Below, piece after piece: positions 1-10,739 of a stretch of 64,000 bases of DNA (positions are counted from its first letter, which is position 1; each line of letters opens with the position of its first letter). Origin of the DNA: Glycine soja. Its lineage: Eukaryota; Streptophyta; Magnoliopsida; Fabales; Fabaceae. The DNA is taken from assembly GCF_004193775.1 (NCBI RefSeq), contig NC_041010.1, positions 38,553,562 through 38,617,561 of the forward strand. The letters run 5' to 3'. The translations under genes and the position numbers were made by a program. The notes beneath the pieces were generated by a model. The model had not been told where the DNA came from and did not search any database. It saw only the letters and a program-made list of their open reading frames with translations.

Positions 1-91
1 GGACGGGAGGAAGCCTCCCCGACCCTAGTTACAGCTTTATGATTTCTTCCTTTTTGGACATCAGCTTGCATATCCTCAATACATGTTGTCT

Positions 92-1402
92 TTATGAGTT
101 GCACTTTTTTGCCTTTTTCTGGTGTTTTGTTTTCACCTGAACAAACCCCTCTTCTATAGGATCACCAAACTCAGTGTTCCCTGTTTCTTTGAGGTAAGAA
201 GAATTCTGAAGGACAGGAACATGATTGGCAATCAGAACATGTTTTCTGTGAGGAGGGACAGGCATATTAGTCTGGACATTCTTTGGATTATCAGAGGGGC
301 CTGCTGTATTGGTATGTGGGGGCATTGCTGAATCACCCACTTGTGGCTGATCCAAGGTGGGGCAGGCTGTGATGAGAACAGGCTTATTCGTAGTGACAGT
401 TTTACAATTAGTGAGGCGGTGCCCAATCATCTTGCAGTGCGTGCAAAAACAAGGTCAATTTTCATACTCAATCTTTTGCACAAAAGTCTTCCTTGTAGGA
501 AGTCTAAATCGCACTTCATCGATGAACTCCAAAGAAGCATTAACCTCAACTAAAGCTCTAGCAAAAGAAATAAACCCCTTAGAAGCATTAAAATGGTCAG
601 ATCGAATGGTCGAACCAATTTTGGACAGGATTTTCCCTAAGGCTTGAGGATTCCAAAGCTCCAGAGGAAGATTTCTGAGTTTAACCCAGACAGGGATCTT
701 GCTGAGCTCCTCATTGCCAAAGTCAAAGAATGCTAGCATAACCTTCAGACTCAAATTTAAACACCAGCCAACCACTTTCATGAGCTGAGTATGAAAACTT
801 GACTCCCCATTTTTGGCAACAATCCAGCAGAGCTTTCTTTCCTGGGAAGCGGCCAGCCACATAACCAATAAGGCTATGTCCCCAAGCCTTTTCCAGGGGT
901 TGCAAATCAGTTTCTTCCAACAACATTTCATCATCAGAGGGTGGAGGAGAAAACTTCATTCCAAAACCTTTGGAAGGGTTTCTGTTATCTTTGAATAGAT
1001 TGACCCAAGGAGTGGGAGCCTTATTGTCGTCTAGCTGCGGTGATGACTTAGAGCCATAGGAGTGAGATGAATCATCATCAGTGGTTGAATCATTGTCCCC
1101 TAAGGTGCAAGAAACCTTTGGGGAAGATTCAGATTTAGCACTACATTCCGACAAATTATCAAACACTTGGTGTGCGACATCATCAGTTTTTGCAGAACTT
1201 GTCCCTGCCTTTTTTACTAGTACCTTGCCTACAAGATTATCCTGTGAAGTAGTATAAGCATTCTGATTTGCTTGAACAACATCCAAGCACCAACCAGACC
1301 AGAAGTAGCAGATGTTTGGGATTTACTTGAACCTGAGGTAGTACCCTTCACCATAATTTGCTTTGCAACTGAGTGCGATTGACGACCCTTGTTCTTCCCC
1401 AT
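92..1402 (-). pseudogene. LINE (L1-type) ORF1 remnant, DUF4283 / zinc-knuckle protein, frameshifted
   Basis: This is the nucleic-acid-binding ORF1 of a plant non-LTR retrotransposon, read leftwards. A start codon at 1402 (MGKNKGRQSHS) leads into a low-complexity acidic region, then a DUF4283-like stretch (LSKIPVWVKLRNLPLELWN near 690-660), then a CCHC knuckle CTHCKMIGHRLTNC near 450-400. The frame shifts at least twice: between the start and 1286, around 730-930, and again near 455-430. It is therefore dead. ORF2 would lie to the left, outside the window. Sequence from 1403 to about 1,660 may be the element's 5' leader, because it is GC-richer than the DNA beyond. Family assignment is by motif order. 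Exact shift positions were judged by eye. Confidence 0.75.
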
Positions 1403-2674
1403 CAGGAGCAGTTCAAGCTAACTATTGTAAGTAGTAACGAACTACTTCAAAGCCCAAGATGAGAAAAAGCGATAGGGCACGCAATTGGAAAAAATAAGGA
1501 AAAAACTTTGGAGACCGAGGCAGTCAAAACTCCCAAGGATCGAAGAAGGAACCCCAGCATCTGTAGAGAGCAAAGACCCACTCCATCGGTGGCCAAGCCA
1601 CTGGGCAACATCCAAGGACGGAATCTATGCCTTTCTGCCTCACTGCTGGCTTGGGATTCATGTTTTTTTTTTTCTTGAAGCTTTTTTTCTCACTTTTTTT
1701 ACATGTCATCTTTTTCGTATCCTTGATTCAACGTAAAGAGGTTTTCCCCTTGTGCAAGATTATCTATTCGTATTTATTTCATTGTTTAAAAGGGACTTCA
1801 TTGCTATTGTTGTATTAATAAAATAGAAATAGTAATGTTATTTTTATAATAATTATTACACTTTTTTCTCTTTGTTTTCCTATGATGTTATTTATCTTAT
1901 TATATTGTTTTTCTTTCCTTCTTATTATCTCTCTTTATTTAAAAATCATTGTAAACATTTGTTGTAAAAATAGTACTTGTATTATTCAAACCGAAATGCT
2001 TAGATGCAAATTAAACTGACATGCTTTCTACTGTTTTCGTCCGATTCTTTTTTGCGTTCACAATGAGTATTATTACACATGATTAGTTTGTGATAAGATT
2101 TGAATATTCTAAGGAATAAGGAAATACTATAAGAATATAGTTTAATTTAGCTACATTATTAGTCTAAATTTTTTAGATAGCTATCAACTAATATTTAGAC
2201 AATTGTCTAATATTTTATAAGGTAATTATTACAAAATTAACCTTTATTATTTATTATTCTGGTGATTGCATTTCACAAAAATCTATAACATTTCTAACTA
2301 CTAAGTCTTTTTATTTTTCGCTTTAACTATAGTTAATTGTTTACTACAACTTCCTCTCTAAAACTCACTTTATCATTATTTTTACTAAAATACATAATAC
2401 TAGAGGCTATGCTATATTAGGCCATCATGTCAAAAACCCAACCAAAAACTTATAGATGGAGATATGGAGTCATTGGTACTCAGTAGTAACCAATTGCTAG
2501 TGATCCACACATTTTATGTTTGTTTTATGGTTTTAAAATTGTACAGATTAAGAGCTAATTTTTATAAAACTACATTATTATGATCACCATACCAAGTTAG
2601 AGAACGTAGATCTAAATGTGATATCTAACACATTTTAGTGGCTCTCCACAAACCTAGCTTATCACTAATGCTTT
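1403..2674. other. intergenic, possible LINE 5' leader then AT-rich DNA
   Basis: The first 250 bases are less AT-rich and may belong to the adjoining LINE. The rest is T/A-rich with short chance open frames and no recognisable protein. No gene seen. Confidence 0.5.
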
Positions 2675-3567
2675 GTTTGAATTGATGGTAGAAAATGGAA
2701 CAGAAATGAGATAGAGTGGGAAGGTAAGTTATTCTATTGTTTAGATTTTATAAACTAAAATGAAACACATTTAAAAAGGATGGAATGAGATCCATTCCAC
2801 TCCACTATTTATAGTCATTTTTCTTCCCCTAAATTTGGAAAGAATGTGGTGGAGCCAAAAAAAAACTTTATATTATTTATTCTTACTATCTTTGCTCAAA
2901 CACTACGTAGCTTTGGATTGATAGGCTCTGTCCTTCACCATTAAAATGGATACACTCTCAGCTATGTGTGACGGTGCACTAACAAAACCTATTATCTTTA
3001 GCAGAAAACTACACGCATATGTTTTATACACACATATGTCCATGTATCGCTTGTCTTCAAAGAATAATAGTGCACGAAACATACTTTCAGTATATAAATC
3101 AAGTATGTCTACAGAAAAATAAAGATAATTTTTTTCTACGAAAGGAGATTAGAGCTAGGCAAATATATCAAGTAGCTTGCTTGCTATCCATAAGGGTATA
3201 TTCATGAGATAAATGATGGAACACCTTAATTTGGCAATATGGGAGGGGCAAGATTTTGGCAATCGATGACTATTCGTGTATTTCCTTAGAAGCAGTAAAT
3301 AATTTTTTTTTAAAAAAAAATCTTACATAATATTATTTTAAATGTATGACATAAGATAAACAAAATACAAAATATTTTAAAAGTAAGTGTAATATGAGAA
3401 TTAAAGTTATAACTCATTTTGTTTCTTTTAAAAAAAACAATGAAATAAAATATTTGTTCTATTTCATAATAAAATATCTAAATAATTGAATGGCATCCTT
3501 ATTCCATTTCATTTCAATTCATTTTGGTCTATTATATTCTACTTTTTTTTTTATCACCAATTCAAAC
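2675..3567. mobile_element. candidate foldback/MITE-like element
   Basis: The left end GTTTGAATTGATGGTAGAAA is matched in inverted orientation at the right end (GTTTGAATTGGTGATAAAA on the complement). Each end is followed by related ATGGAAT / GAAATGGAAT sequence. The element is about 893 bp. The interior has no coding capacity and may hold a nested insertion around 2,900-3,240. No clean target-site duplication was found. Confidence 0.4.
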
Positions 3568-4249
3568 AACCTAAATATAGTTGTTCAAGGAGCATATGGT
3601 TAGGCTCAGTCTGTTGAAGCCACTCATTGGGCTAAAGAGCCATTCGCAACATGAAGTTCTAGAATATTAAGTGGTTTAAATAATGTATCATGCAATGGTG
3701 GATATATATCCAGAAAATTATGGACAATTTTTCGCCAAGAGAAAAACCCTCCTACTAAATCCATATCCCGAAAATTTAGTGTTTAATGTGAGGGGTTTCT
3801 TAAGCATATTGACAGTTCCTGATCGAGTATAGCAAAATATTTATTAGGAGAAATTATACCCATTTTTGGATATTTGTCTCAAAATCGATTTTCAGTGTTC
3901 ACCTTGTATATGACACTAAAATTTAGGAATATTGTTAAAATGAAAGATAGCAATGATTCACATAAAGTAACATATTCAATGTTGTAAGAGCAAGAGTAAT
4001 GTCTTGTTCATGAACATACATTCACACTTATAGAGTACTAACATGAAATTGGGTTTATGTACATTGACACATTAACAAAGGATAATCTACAAAATAATAG
4101 TGCAGAATTTTTTAGAACGAGGAGGCCACTTCAAAAGTATCAAATAACCCTCCATATGTCCATTTAAACTTCTCTCTTCCGTGCCATTCCAAGTTCGATT
4201 GGAAGATATTCTCCAAACTTACCAAAAGTTTATTTATTGGTGTTAAGTT
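3568..4249. other. intergenic, nothing recognised
   Basis: No gene, RNA or repeat structure was recognised here. The duplicated block starts at its right edge (ATAAACAGACCTGAAG). Confidence 0.4.
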
Positions 4250-4637
4250 ATAAACAGACCTGAAGCAACCATGATTGTAATAGGAATCAAATGAGAAAAG
4301 TAAATAGGACTTACGTTGAAAATCACTTTTGTCCCTGAATCTAAATCAATATGATTGCAGAATCAAGTGGAAACATGGAAAAATAGTAACTCACACAACT
4401 CCAGGAGTACTTGCCCTCCTTTCCAACCAACAACACTCCAAATCCAATCTAACTCAATAGTTTTCCTCCAATTTATACCTTCTGACTTCTCCCTCTCTTT
4501 CAATTTGGTTAGGATGTTTAACTAAATCACTGTTAAATTTACCTGTTAACAACTTCAACTAACCCTAGTGTGAGCACACAGAAACCCACCTTGTGCTTGC
4601 TATTTCTCCTTCTAGGCTCTAGCATAACTTTTTTAAT

Positions 4638-4874
4638 TTAATGTCTGCAAATGAAGTTGCTCTGATTGGAAGGCTTTGTATACATTGCATCAATTCGAAC
4701 ATCAAGCAAGCAAGGTTGATTAGCAACAGCAAAGTAGAGCTGGTCATGGAAAGGTGCATCGATGATTCTAAGATCCGATGTTGTACCACTCTCAAAAATG
4801 TAGATAGAGATAAACCCAAGAGATAGAGAATGGAACTTAAAAGCTCTTGTAGCAGTATAAAATAATGCTAACAT
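4638..4874 (-). other. unrecognised short ORF conserved in the flank block (78 aa in copy 1)
   Basis: The open frame begins MLALFYTATRAFKFHSLS and ends in NFICRH. Related frames occur at 18,288-18,524 and 26,265-26,606 (113 aa, the longest). I do not recognise the protein. Conservation may simply reflect recent duplication, so a coding role is unproven. A shorter open frame lies on the opposite strand (4,641-4,826) and is probably incidental. Confidence 0.2.
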
Positions 4875-5645
4875 ATAAAGTTATTGATACATAGCATATA
4901 TCAATGAAACTGACAAACAATCTTGTATGTAACATATCAGAATTAGAATTTGGGCTTAGGGTCAAACTCAACCCCAGAAAAACAGTTATGAAAGTATTAG
5001 CACACAAACGAAAAGGAACAAAAAATTCAGACTTTAGAAAATTGGCTTACACCCAGAGTCCATTAAAATTGCATGGTTACCAATATATGATTTTGAATTG
5101 GCCAGCCTTCTTTTCTTTGAGTTGTTGTGATTACCTAGTGCAGATATAATCCAGGAGAAATTAAAATGCCTTCATTAGGACGTCTGAACAGAGGCCTAGG
5201 CAATCCATGTATGAAGAAAGCAAGAGAAACAATGGGTCTACTTCCATCCTTCACCAAGCTGTTTTGCCTATTCACCATATGTTCACATCCTTTGTGCAAA
5301 TTTAACATCCGAAGACTGTCATGTTTGTATCATACATGACAGCATAGTCGTATGCTTATTTTTTTCATTTTGTAAAAAGAGAACAAGAAGCAATCAGAAA
5401 AAAAATAAGATCCAGTTTTAGTTTCTATGCTTTTAGATAAACAAAGTCAACTATAAGAGATAAAGCATTTCAAATAATCTTGTCAGTTTCAGATTAGTTT
5501 CACAACTGAAACACTAACAATGAGGAGTGACTGAGTAAATCATTAAAGCAAGCATCCACAATACATTGAGAAGGAAAAGGATGGTTGAATCAAGACAGTA
5601 ATCATTTGACTATTGTTATATTTATAACATAAAAAATGAAGCTAA

Positions 5646-5650
5646 GTACG
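5646..5650. repeat. target-site duplication GTACG (left)
   Basis: GTACG here and at 8,183-8,187 flanks the Copia element. Unit D2 keeps the unoccupied site AAGTACGTATCACC near 27,464. The middle copy has AAGTACATATCACC near 19,766. Confidence 0.9.
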
Positions 5651-5981
5651 TGTTGAAGATATACTTTTATAACTGCATAATATTTTATTTTTTCAGTTTT
5701 TAAAATAGGATTTAGTAAATAAGTTGGTTTCCTATATTTTAGGAGTAAGTCAGTTTTAATGGATTAGCCTAGTAAATAAGTGGTTCCTATCTTTAAGGAG
5801 CAAGTTAGTTTTAATATTCTGTTTTGCTAATATCTTGTTATCTAATTAGTTTATCTTTTGTTATTTATTGTATTGCTGCTGAGAACAATTTGAATTAGAA
5901 TAGAATAATTCTATTTCCTCCGCATACGCATTGTTTCTCTTCTCTCCTCTGTTTTTTATAATTTCCTCCACAAAACCAACA
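5651..5981 (+). repeat. 5' LTR of the Copia element
   Basis: It begins TGTTGAAGAT and ends ACCAACA, giving the short terminal inverted repeat TGTTG...CAACA. A TATA-like stretch and the cap region are plausible but not resolved. Confidence 0.92.
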
Positions 5982-6019
5982 ATTGGTATCGAGAGCCTTA
6001 TTCTTACGGGACCTCTACC

Positions 6020-6622
6020 ATGGAAGGTGAAGCAAGTTTTTCCCACATAACTCTTCCAATCTTTGATGGAGAGAATTATGATCTTTGGGAAGTGAAAATG
6101 CAATCTTACATGGAGTCTTTGGATTTGTGGGATGCTGTGGAAGAGGATTATGAAATATATCCGCTGCCTGAAAATTTCACCACGGCCCAAATTAAAAATC
6201 ACAAGGAAAAAAAGATGAAGAAGGCAAAGGCGAGGTCATGTTTGTTCACTGGTGTTTCACAAATGATATTCATCAGAATCATGACTCTTAAATCACCCAA
6301 AGCAATTTGGGATTATCTGAAAGAGGAATACGCTGAAGATGATAGAATACGAAGCATGCAAGTGCTGAATTTAAGGAGGGAATTTGAGCTTCAAAGGATG
6401 GAAGAGTCAAAGACAATCAAAGAATACTCAAACAAATTGTTGGGTATTGCCAACAAGACAAAGTTGTTGGGTAGTGATTTTGCTGATTCGAGAATTGTAG
6501 AGAAAATTTTAGTAACGGTGCCGGAGAGGTATGAAGCATCTATAGCTTCATTGGAGAACACAAAGGATCTGACAAAAATCACATTGGCAGAAGTGCTACA
6601 TGCCCTGCAAGCTCAAGAGTAA
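6020..6622 (+). CDS. Copia gag polyprotein, N-terminal part (200 aa, premature stop)
   Basis: This is the capsid-like Gag of a Ty1/Copia element, recognised by the UBN2/gag_2 pattern: LPIFDGENYDLWEVKMQSYM near the start, then a DAVEEDYE stretch and the helical IKEYSNKLLGIANKTKLLG region. ATG at 6020 lies 38 bp past the LTR and primer-binding site, as expected. The frame stops at TAA (6620-6622), where a CAA codon is expected (LQAQE-stop-RRLMRQDRVVEGALP). The following frame at 6,629 is in phase with this one, so a single C-to-T change splits gag. Confidence 0.85.
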   Translation: MEGEASFSHITLPIFDGENYDLWEVKMQSYMESLDLWDAVEEDYEIYPLPENFTTAQIKNHKEKKMKKAKARSCLFTGVSQMIFIRIMTLKSPKAIWDYLKEEYAEDDRIRSMQVLNLRREFELQRMEESKTIKEYSNKLLGIANKTKLLGSDFADSRIVEKILVTVPERYEASIASLENTKDLTKITLAEVLHALQAQE

Positions 6623-7222
6623 CGAAGGTTGATGAGGCAAGATCGTGTTGTCGAAGGTGCTTTGCCAGCCAAACATCATGAAGTTGATGAAAGCAAAAAG
6701 GATTTTTTCAAGAAGAACCAACTAGCAAGCAGCGAAAATAGTGCAAACAACCAAAACAAAGGTAAGGATAAAAAGAAAAATTATTCACCTTGTCAACATT
6801 GGGGCAAAAAAGGTCATGCACCTTTCAGATGTTGGAGGAGACCAGATGCAAAATGTAACAAGTGCAACCAGATAGGGCATAAAGCGGTGATCTGCCCCAA
6901 CAAAAATCACCATGATGAGGGAGCTCAGATTGCTAATCAAGACGAGGAGGACCAACTGTTTGTGGCCACATGCTTCTTGAGTAGTGAATCAAGTGAAAAT
7001 TGGTTGATTGATAGTGGTTGTACTAACCACATGACATATGATAAGACTCTATTCAAGGATTTGAAGCCAACTAATGTCTCAAAGGTCAGAATTGGGAATG
7101 GTGGCTATATTCCTGTAAAAGGAAAAGGAATTGTTGCAATTTCAACGTGTTCAGGTATCAAATTAATATCAGATGTTCTTTATGTACCTAACATTGACCA
7201 AAACTTGTTAAGTGTAGGTTAG
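6623..7222 (+). pseudogene. Copia gag C-terminus, zinc knuckle and protease
   Basis: This continues in phase with the preceding gag frame. It carries CNKCNQIGHKAVIC, a CCHC nucleic-acid-binding knuckle preceded by a degenerate CQHWGKKGHAPFRC, and the aspartic protease core WLIDSGCTNHMT with the active-site D-S-G. It ends at TAG (7220-7222), where a CAG glutamine codon is expected before LIKKGFKVSFE. Both premature stops fit C-to-T changes at glutamine codons, typical of decay of methylated transposons. Confidence 0.85.
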
Positions 7223-7873
7223 TTGATTAAAAAGGGATTTAAAGTGTCCTTTGAACATCAACATTGCTTTATCTATGAAAGGTAAAAGCTTTTCATTTGA
7301 TCCAACAGAGGAAGAGCATACAACCTATTTCACTCAAGTCACACCCACGGAACTCTGACACAAGAGACTTGGTCATTGCCATCTTGAAAGAATGCTAAAC
7401 ATGAAAAAAAGGAAATATGCAAAAGAAAATTTGAAGAAGTTTCAAATGGAGGAATGTAAATCTGTTAGCACACCAATGAATCAAAAGGAGAAGTTCAGCA
7501 AGGAAGAAGGTGTTGATAACATTGATGAAGGATATTATGGGAGCTTGATTGGATGTCTAATGTATCTCACTACAACAAGACAAACATTCTATTTTCTCAA
7601 AAGAACAAAACTGGAATTTTTGTTAACAATAAAGTAGCCATTGCTATTGCAAACAATCTCGTGTGTCATGGGAAGACTAAACATTTCAACATCAAGGTTT
7701 ATTATTTGATAAAGATGCAACAAAGTGAAGAAGTGAACTTAATTTACTACAAGTTTAAAGATCAACTGGTTAACATGTTTACAAAGTCACTACCTATCAA
7801 CAAACTTGAACTCAAAGAATTGGAGTTTACAGTTCCAAAAGCAAGGATGAGCGTTGAAGATATACTTTTGTAA
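7223..7873 (+). pseudogene. Copia gag-pre-integrase / RT tail / RNase H remnant
   Basis: The pre-integrase motif RLGHCHLERMLNMKK (near 7,366-7,410) runs straight into the C-terminal RT segment KFQMEECKSVSTPMNQKEKF and SLIGCLMYLTTTRQ. The RNase H end follows in another frame (NNKVAIAIANNLVCHGKTKHF, then DQLVNMFTKSLP). The whole integrase core and RT palm are gone, so a deletion joined distant parts of pol at about 7,410. A frame change lies near 7,620. No enzyme can be made from this copy. Confidence 0.85.
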
Positions 7874-8182
7874 CTGCATAATATTTTATTTTTTCAGTTT
7901 TTAAAATAGGATTTAGTAAATAAGTTGTTTTCCTATATTTTAGGAGTAAGTCAGTTTTAATGGGTTAGCCTAGTAAATAAGTGGTTCCTATCTTTAAGGA
8001 ACAAGTTAGTTTTAATATTCTGTTTTGCTAATATCTTGTTATCTAATTAGTTTATCTTTTGTTATTTATTGTATTGCTGCTGAGAACAATTTGAATAAGA
8101 ATAGAATAATTCTATTTCCTCCGCATACACATTGTTTCTCTTCTCTCCTCTGTTTTTTATAATTTTTTCCACAAAACCAACC
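7852..8182 (+). repeat. 3' LTR of the Copia element
   Basis: It is the same length as the 5' LTR (331 bp) and differs at 10 positions by my count. Its first and last bases (CGTTG...CAACC) deviate from the canonical TG...CA seen in the 5' LTR. Confidence 0.9.
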
Positions 8183-8187
8183 GTACG
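8183..8187. repeat. target-site duplication GTACG (right)
   Basis: It matches 5,646-5,650. The sequence beyond (TATCACCTTTAATC) continues the flank block exactly as in copies 2 and 3. Confidence 0.9.
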
Positions 8188-8282
8188 TATCACCTTTAAT
8201 CAAAAGTAAAGTGATATTGAGCCCATTGCATTGTTCATCTTCTTTCTTACGTGTAACTAGAAAGTTCTAGTGTAGTTTAGTC

Positions 8283-9905
8283 TTACAACAAGCCTCTAGC
8301 AATCATTTCATGAAGAAGTTTTTCTGCCTTATCATTCTCATCTTTTTCAAAGAGAGCATTGATGATAATTTCAAAAGTTACTGCACTAGGGATGCAACCA
8401 TTGTCTTCCATTTTTGACCGCATGGTCAATGCTTCCTCAAGCAGACCCTGTTTACAATACCCATTGATCATAACATTGTATGGGTAGACATCGAGATCAT
8501 ATTCTTTAGTCAAAAGATCTTGAAAAACCTCTTGTGCATCCTTAAGTCTTCCACCTTTACATAGTCCGTCAAGAAGTATAGTGAATGTGAGACGGTCGAA
8601 TCTCTAATCTTTCATTTTGTTGAACAATGCAATTGCCCTGTCAAGATGACCGTTTTTGCATAATCCATCTATTAAGGAATTGTAGGTGATTACATCTGCG
8701 GGTATACCTCTATCATGCATCTCATCAATAAGTTCCCAAACATAAGATATTCTCCCTGATTTGCATAAACCATCCATAAGAGAACCATATGTCACTATAG
8801 TGGGAACCATATTTTTCTGATGCATCTCCTTAAAGAGATTTAAGGCCTCGTCCACCATTTTACTCTTACAAAATCCTTTAATCATGATATTGTAACTGTG
8901 AACATTAGGAGTCACTCCCATTAGGGGTATTTATAACAAAGCAGGAGATAACGAAGCTGTAATTTCCCACAGGTGGGCCAGCTATTGAAACAAACTCATA
9001 GTGGTAGTAACAGAATTGATTCTTACGGAAATAACAGAATTCCAAAATAGTTTTATCCTAATGCTATTATCAGCAAGAACTCGTGATACTGAAACTAAAT
9101 GTAATCTTGATATTGGGCTGGTCTCCTAGTAATCCTTTTGGGCCTGCCTTGCGTAAGTGTCCCTTGTCCTGTGTCCTGTGTCCTGCTGCCTTCGTTGCTA
9201 TCACAACATTAGCAGAAATTCCCTTGACAGTCATTTCAGAAAATAAACCATAAGCCTCACTTACACGTTGGTATTTGCACAGGGCGTCAATAATTGTGTT
9301 GTACATTACCACGTCAGGTTTAGTCAGTCGTCCATCAATCTTTTTCAGCAACTTGATGGCAGCTCTTGTGTCTCCTATCTTGCATACTCCATTGATCAAA
9401 GTCCCATAACTAACTTGGTCGAACTTAATTCCTTGTGCTAATAGCTTGTCGTGAAAGTGCAGTGCTTTATTGACTTGTCCCTTAAGACAGAGACCTTTGA
9501 TGAGTGTTGTGAAGGTTATGGTGTGAGGCTGGTAACCCCTCTTGAGAATCTTGGCCAATACAGAGAAACCGAAATTGATTTGACCCATATGACAGAAACA
9601 ATTCATGAGAATGTTCAAAGTAAAAAAGTCAGGCTGAATTCCCTTGAGTTCCAATCGGTGAGAAAGGGAAACAGCAGTGGAATAGTGCTTCATCTACGCA
9701 AAGGAATCTAAAATCTTGTTAAATTGGATGACGGGTGGGGTATGACGCATACACAGCATGCTATTGAATTGGGAGACGGCATCGTCAACATTTTGAATGG
9801 ATGGGGGCTGAGAGTGAAAGTGGGAATGTGAGGAGTTTTGAAGAAAAGAGGGAAAATTGGGAATGGAAAGAGAGACGGAAAACCTTAACCTTCGTGAGAA
9901 TGAGA
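8283..9905 (-). pseudogene. RFL-type PPR pseudogene, copy 1 (unit D1)
   Basis: This is a P-class pentatricopeptide-repeat gene of the restorer-of-fertility-like type, closely related to the intact gene at 19,868-21,508. Damage visible by comparison: the start codon is ATC (9,903-9,905); a stop TAG follows DSFA, where the intact gene has FAKMKH (near 9,695); about 95 residues of repeats 6-8 are replaced by 276 bp of unrelated DNA (8,927-9,202); a stop and frame damage follow NKMKD near 8,600. The C-terminus is otherwise well kept, ending KLLHEMIARGLL. N-terminal SFSRR and the C-terminal repeats match the D2 copy better than the middle copy, so D1 and D2 are sisters. Confidence 0.9.
8927..9202 (-). 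mobile_element. foreign segment replacing PPR repeats, possible truncated LTR-retrotransposon end
   Basis: The segment shares nothing with the PPR genes on either side. On the minus strand it starts at GATAGCAACGAAGG, and a possible LTR start TGATAATAGC precedes a TATA-like TTATAAATAC near its end. This resembles the tail of an internal region plus the first part of an LTR. No target-site duplication is seen, and an equivalent length of PPR sequence is lost. Confidence 0.45.
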
Positions 9906-10739
9906 TTGCTGAGAATGGATTGTGTTTGTTGGGGAGAAATCAAAGCTCGGTTTTCTCCGATTTCAGCTTCGGCGTGAAGCCAATGCAAGAACTTATGGAA
10001 TGGAAGGCAGGGCATATACAAAACTTGTTTTCACTTGTGTAACTCCATAGTCTTTTAAATCTACTTTCTTTATTATAAAAATTAAAGTTGCACATTTGTT
10101 TTATTTTGAATTGTTAAGTTTGAAATATTTAATTTTCATCTTCTATATTTTTAAAATTTTCCGTTAACATGATTTAATACTAATATTTTTAATTTAAAAA
10201 TAATTCATTTAAAGTAACGATGATTAAAAATTATTAATATTTTTTTTAATTTTATTTTTCTCCACCATAAAATAGCATTTAACATTTTAAGTATTTTAAG
10301 TTTAAAAGTAATTAATTTAAAATATTTTTACTTTTCTATTATTATTTTTTTAAAACTTTAATGAGGTTTGTTGTGTTTGGAGAAATTTCTATAGTTTTTC
10401 AAAATAAACAAAGGTTTGCAAAGTAATGGCAAAATTCAAGGAAGTTACGAGTAAATTATGGACAATTTGTAGAAAAATATTTAGAAAGTAAAAATCTTTT
10501 GCTTGCCTTTATTTTATTTTATTTTTTTAAATTTTTTTTGTGAATAAACTTTGTAGTCATTTTTTATATTTATCAATGTTACGAGCTTTTAAAATGAAAG
10601 ATTTAGTTATCACCCAAAAATTAGTTTTGGAGCATTCTAAAACAAAATCTTGCTTCTAGTATATAATAATGATAAGTCATGACCTCCTATTTCAATATAT
10701 ATATTTTTTTAGAAGAAGGTTTCAGACCATATTTGTTCA
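9906..10739. other. PPR 5' flank and AT-rich spacer (unit D1)
   Basis: Positions 9,906-10,015 match the upstream flank of the intact PPR gene (GAATGGATTGTGTTTGTTGG, TTTTCTCCGATTTCAGCTTC). From about 10,130 the sequence matches unit D2 from 28,905, so D2 has lost the flank between. No gene. Confidence 0.6.

Larger units (their letters stand above)
4250..5650 (-). repeat. PPR 3'-flank block, copy 1 (unit D1)
   Basis: This is the first of four related copies; the others are at about 17,998-19,860, 26,150-27,556 and, inverted, 62,190-63,440. Read on the minus strand, the block runs from the 3' end of a PPR gene to a conserved short open frame (4,638-4,874), a TATA-like GGTATAAAT near 4,479, and a splice-donor-like CAAC/GTAAGT near 4,315. 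Relative to copies 2 and 3 this copy lacks about 110 bp that includes a poly-C tract (junction near 4,988). A Copia element interrupts it after 5,650. Confidence 0.8.
5651..8182 (+). mobile_element. Ty1/Copia LTR retrotransposon, internally deleted
   Basis: This complete but non-autonomous element has two 331-bp LTRs (5,651-5,981 and 7,852-8,182) and a GTACG target duplication. A primer-binding site resembling initiator tRNA-Met (TTGGTATCGAGAGCC) begins just after the 5' LTR. The internal order is gag, CCHC knuckle, aspartic protease, a gag-pre-integrase remnant, then a direct jump to the last part of reverse transcriptase and RNase H. Integrase and the RT catalytic core are missing. The LTRs differ at 10 of 331 positions by my count, indicating a fairly recent insertion. 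It lies in the 3' flank of a PPR pseudogene and is absent from the sister copies. Confidence 0.95.

Noticed and set aside
4641..4826. Plus-strand open frame MSANEVALIGRLCIHCINS... repeated in copies 2 and 3
   Set aside because: It overlaps the longer minus-strand frame, is reproduced only because the block is duplicated, and resembles no protein I know.
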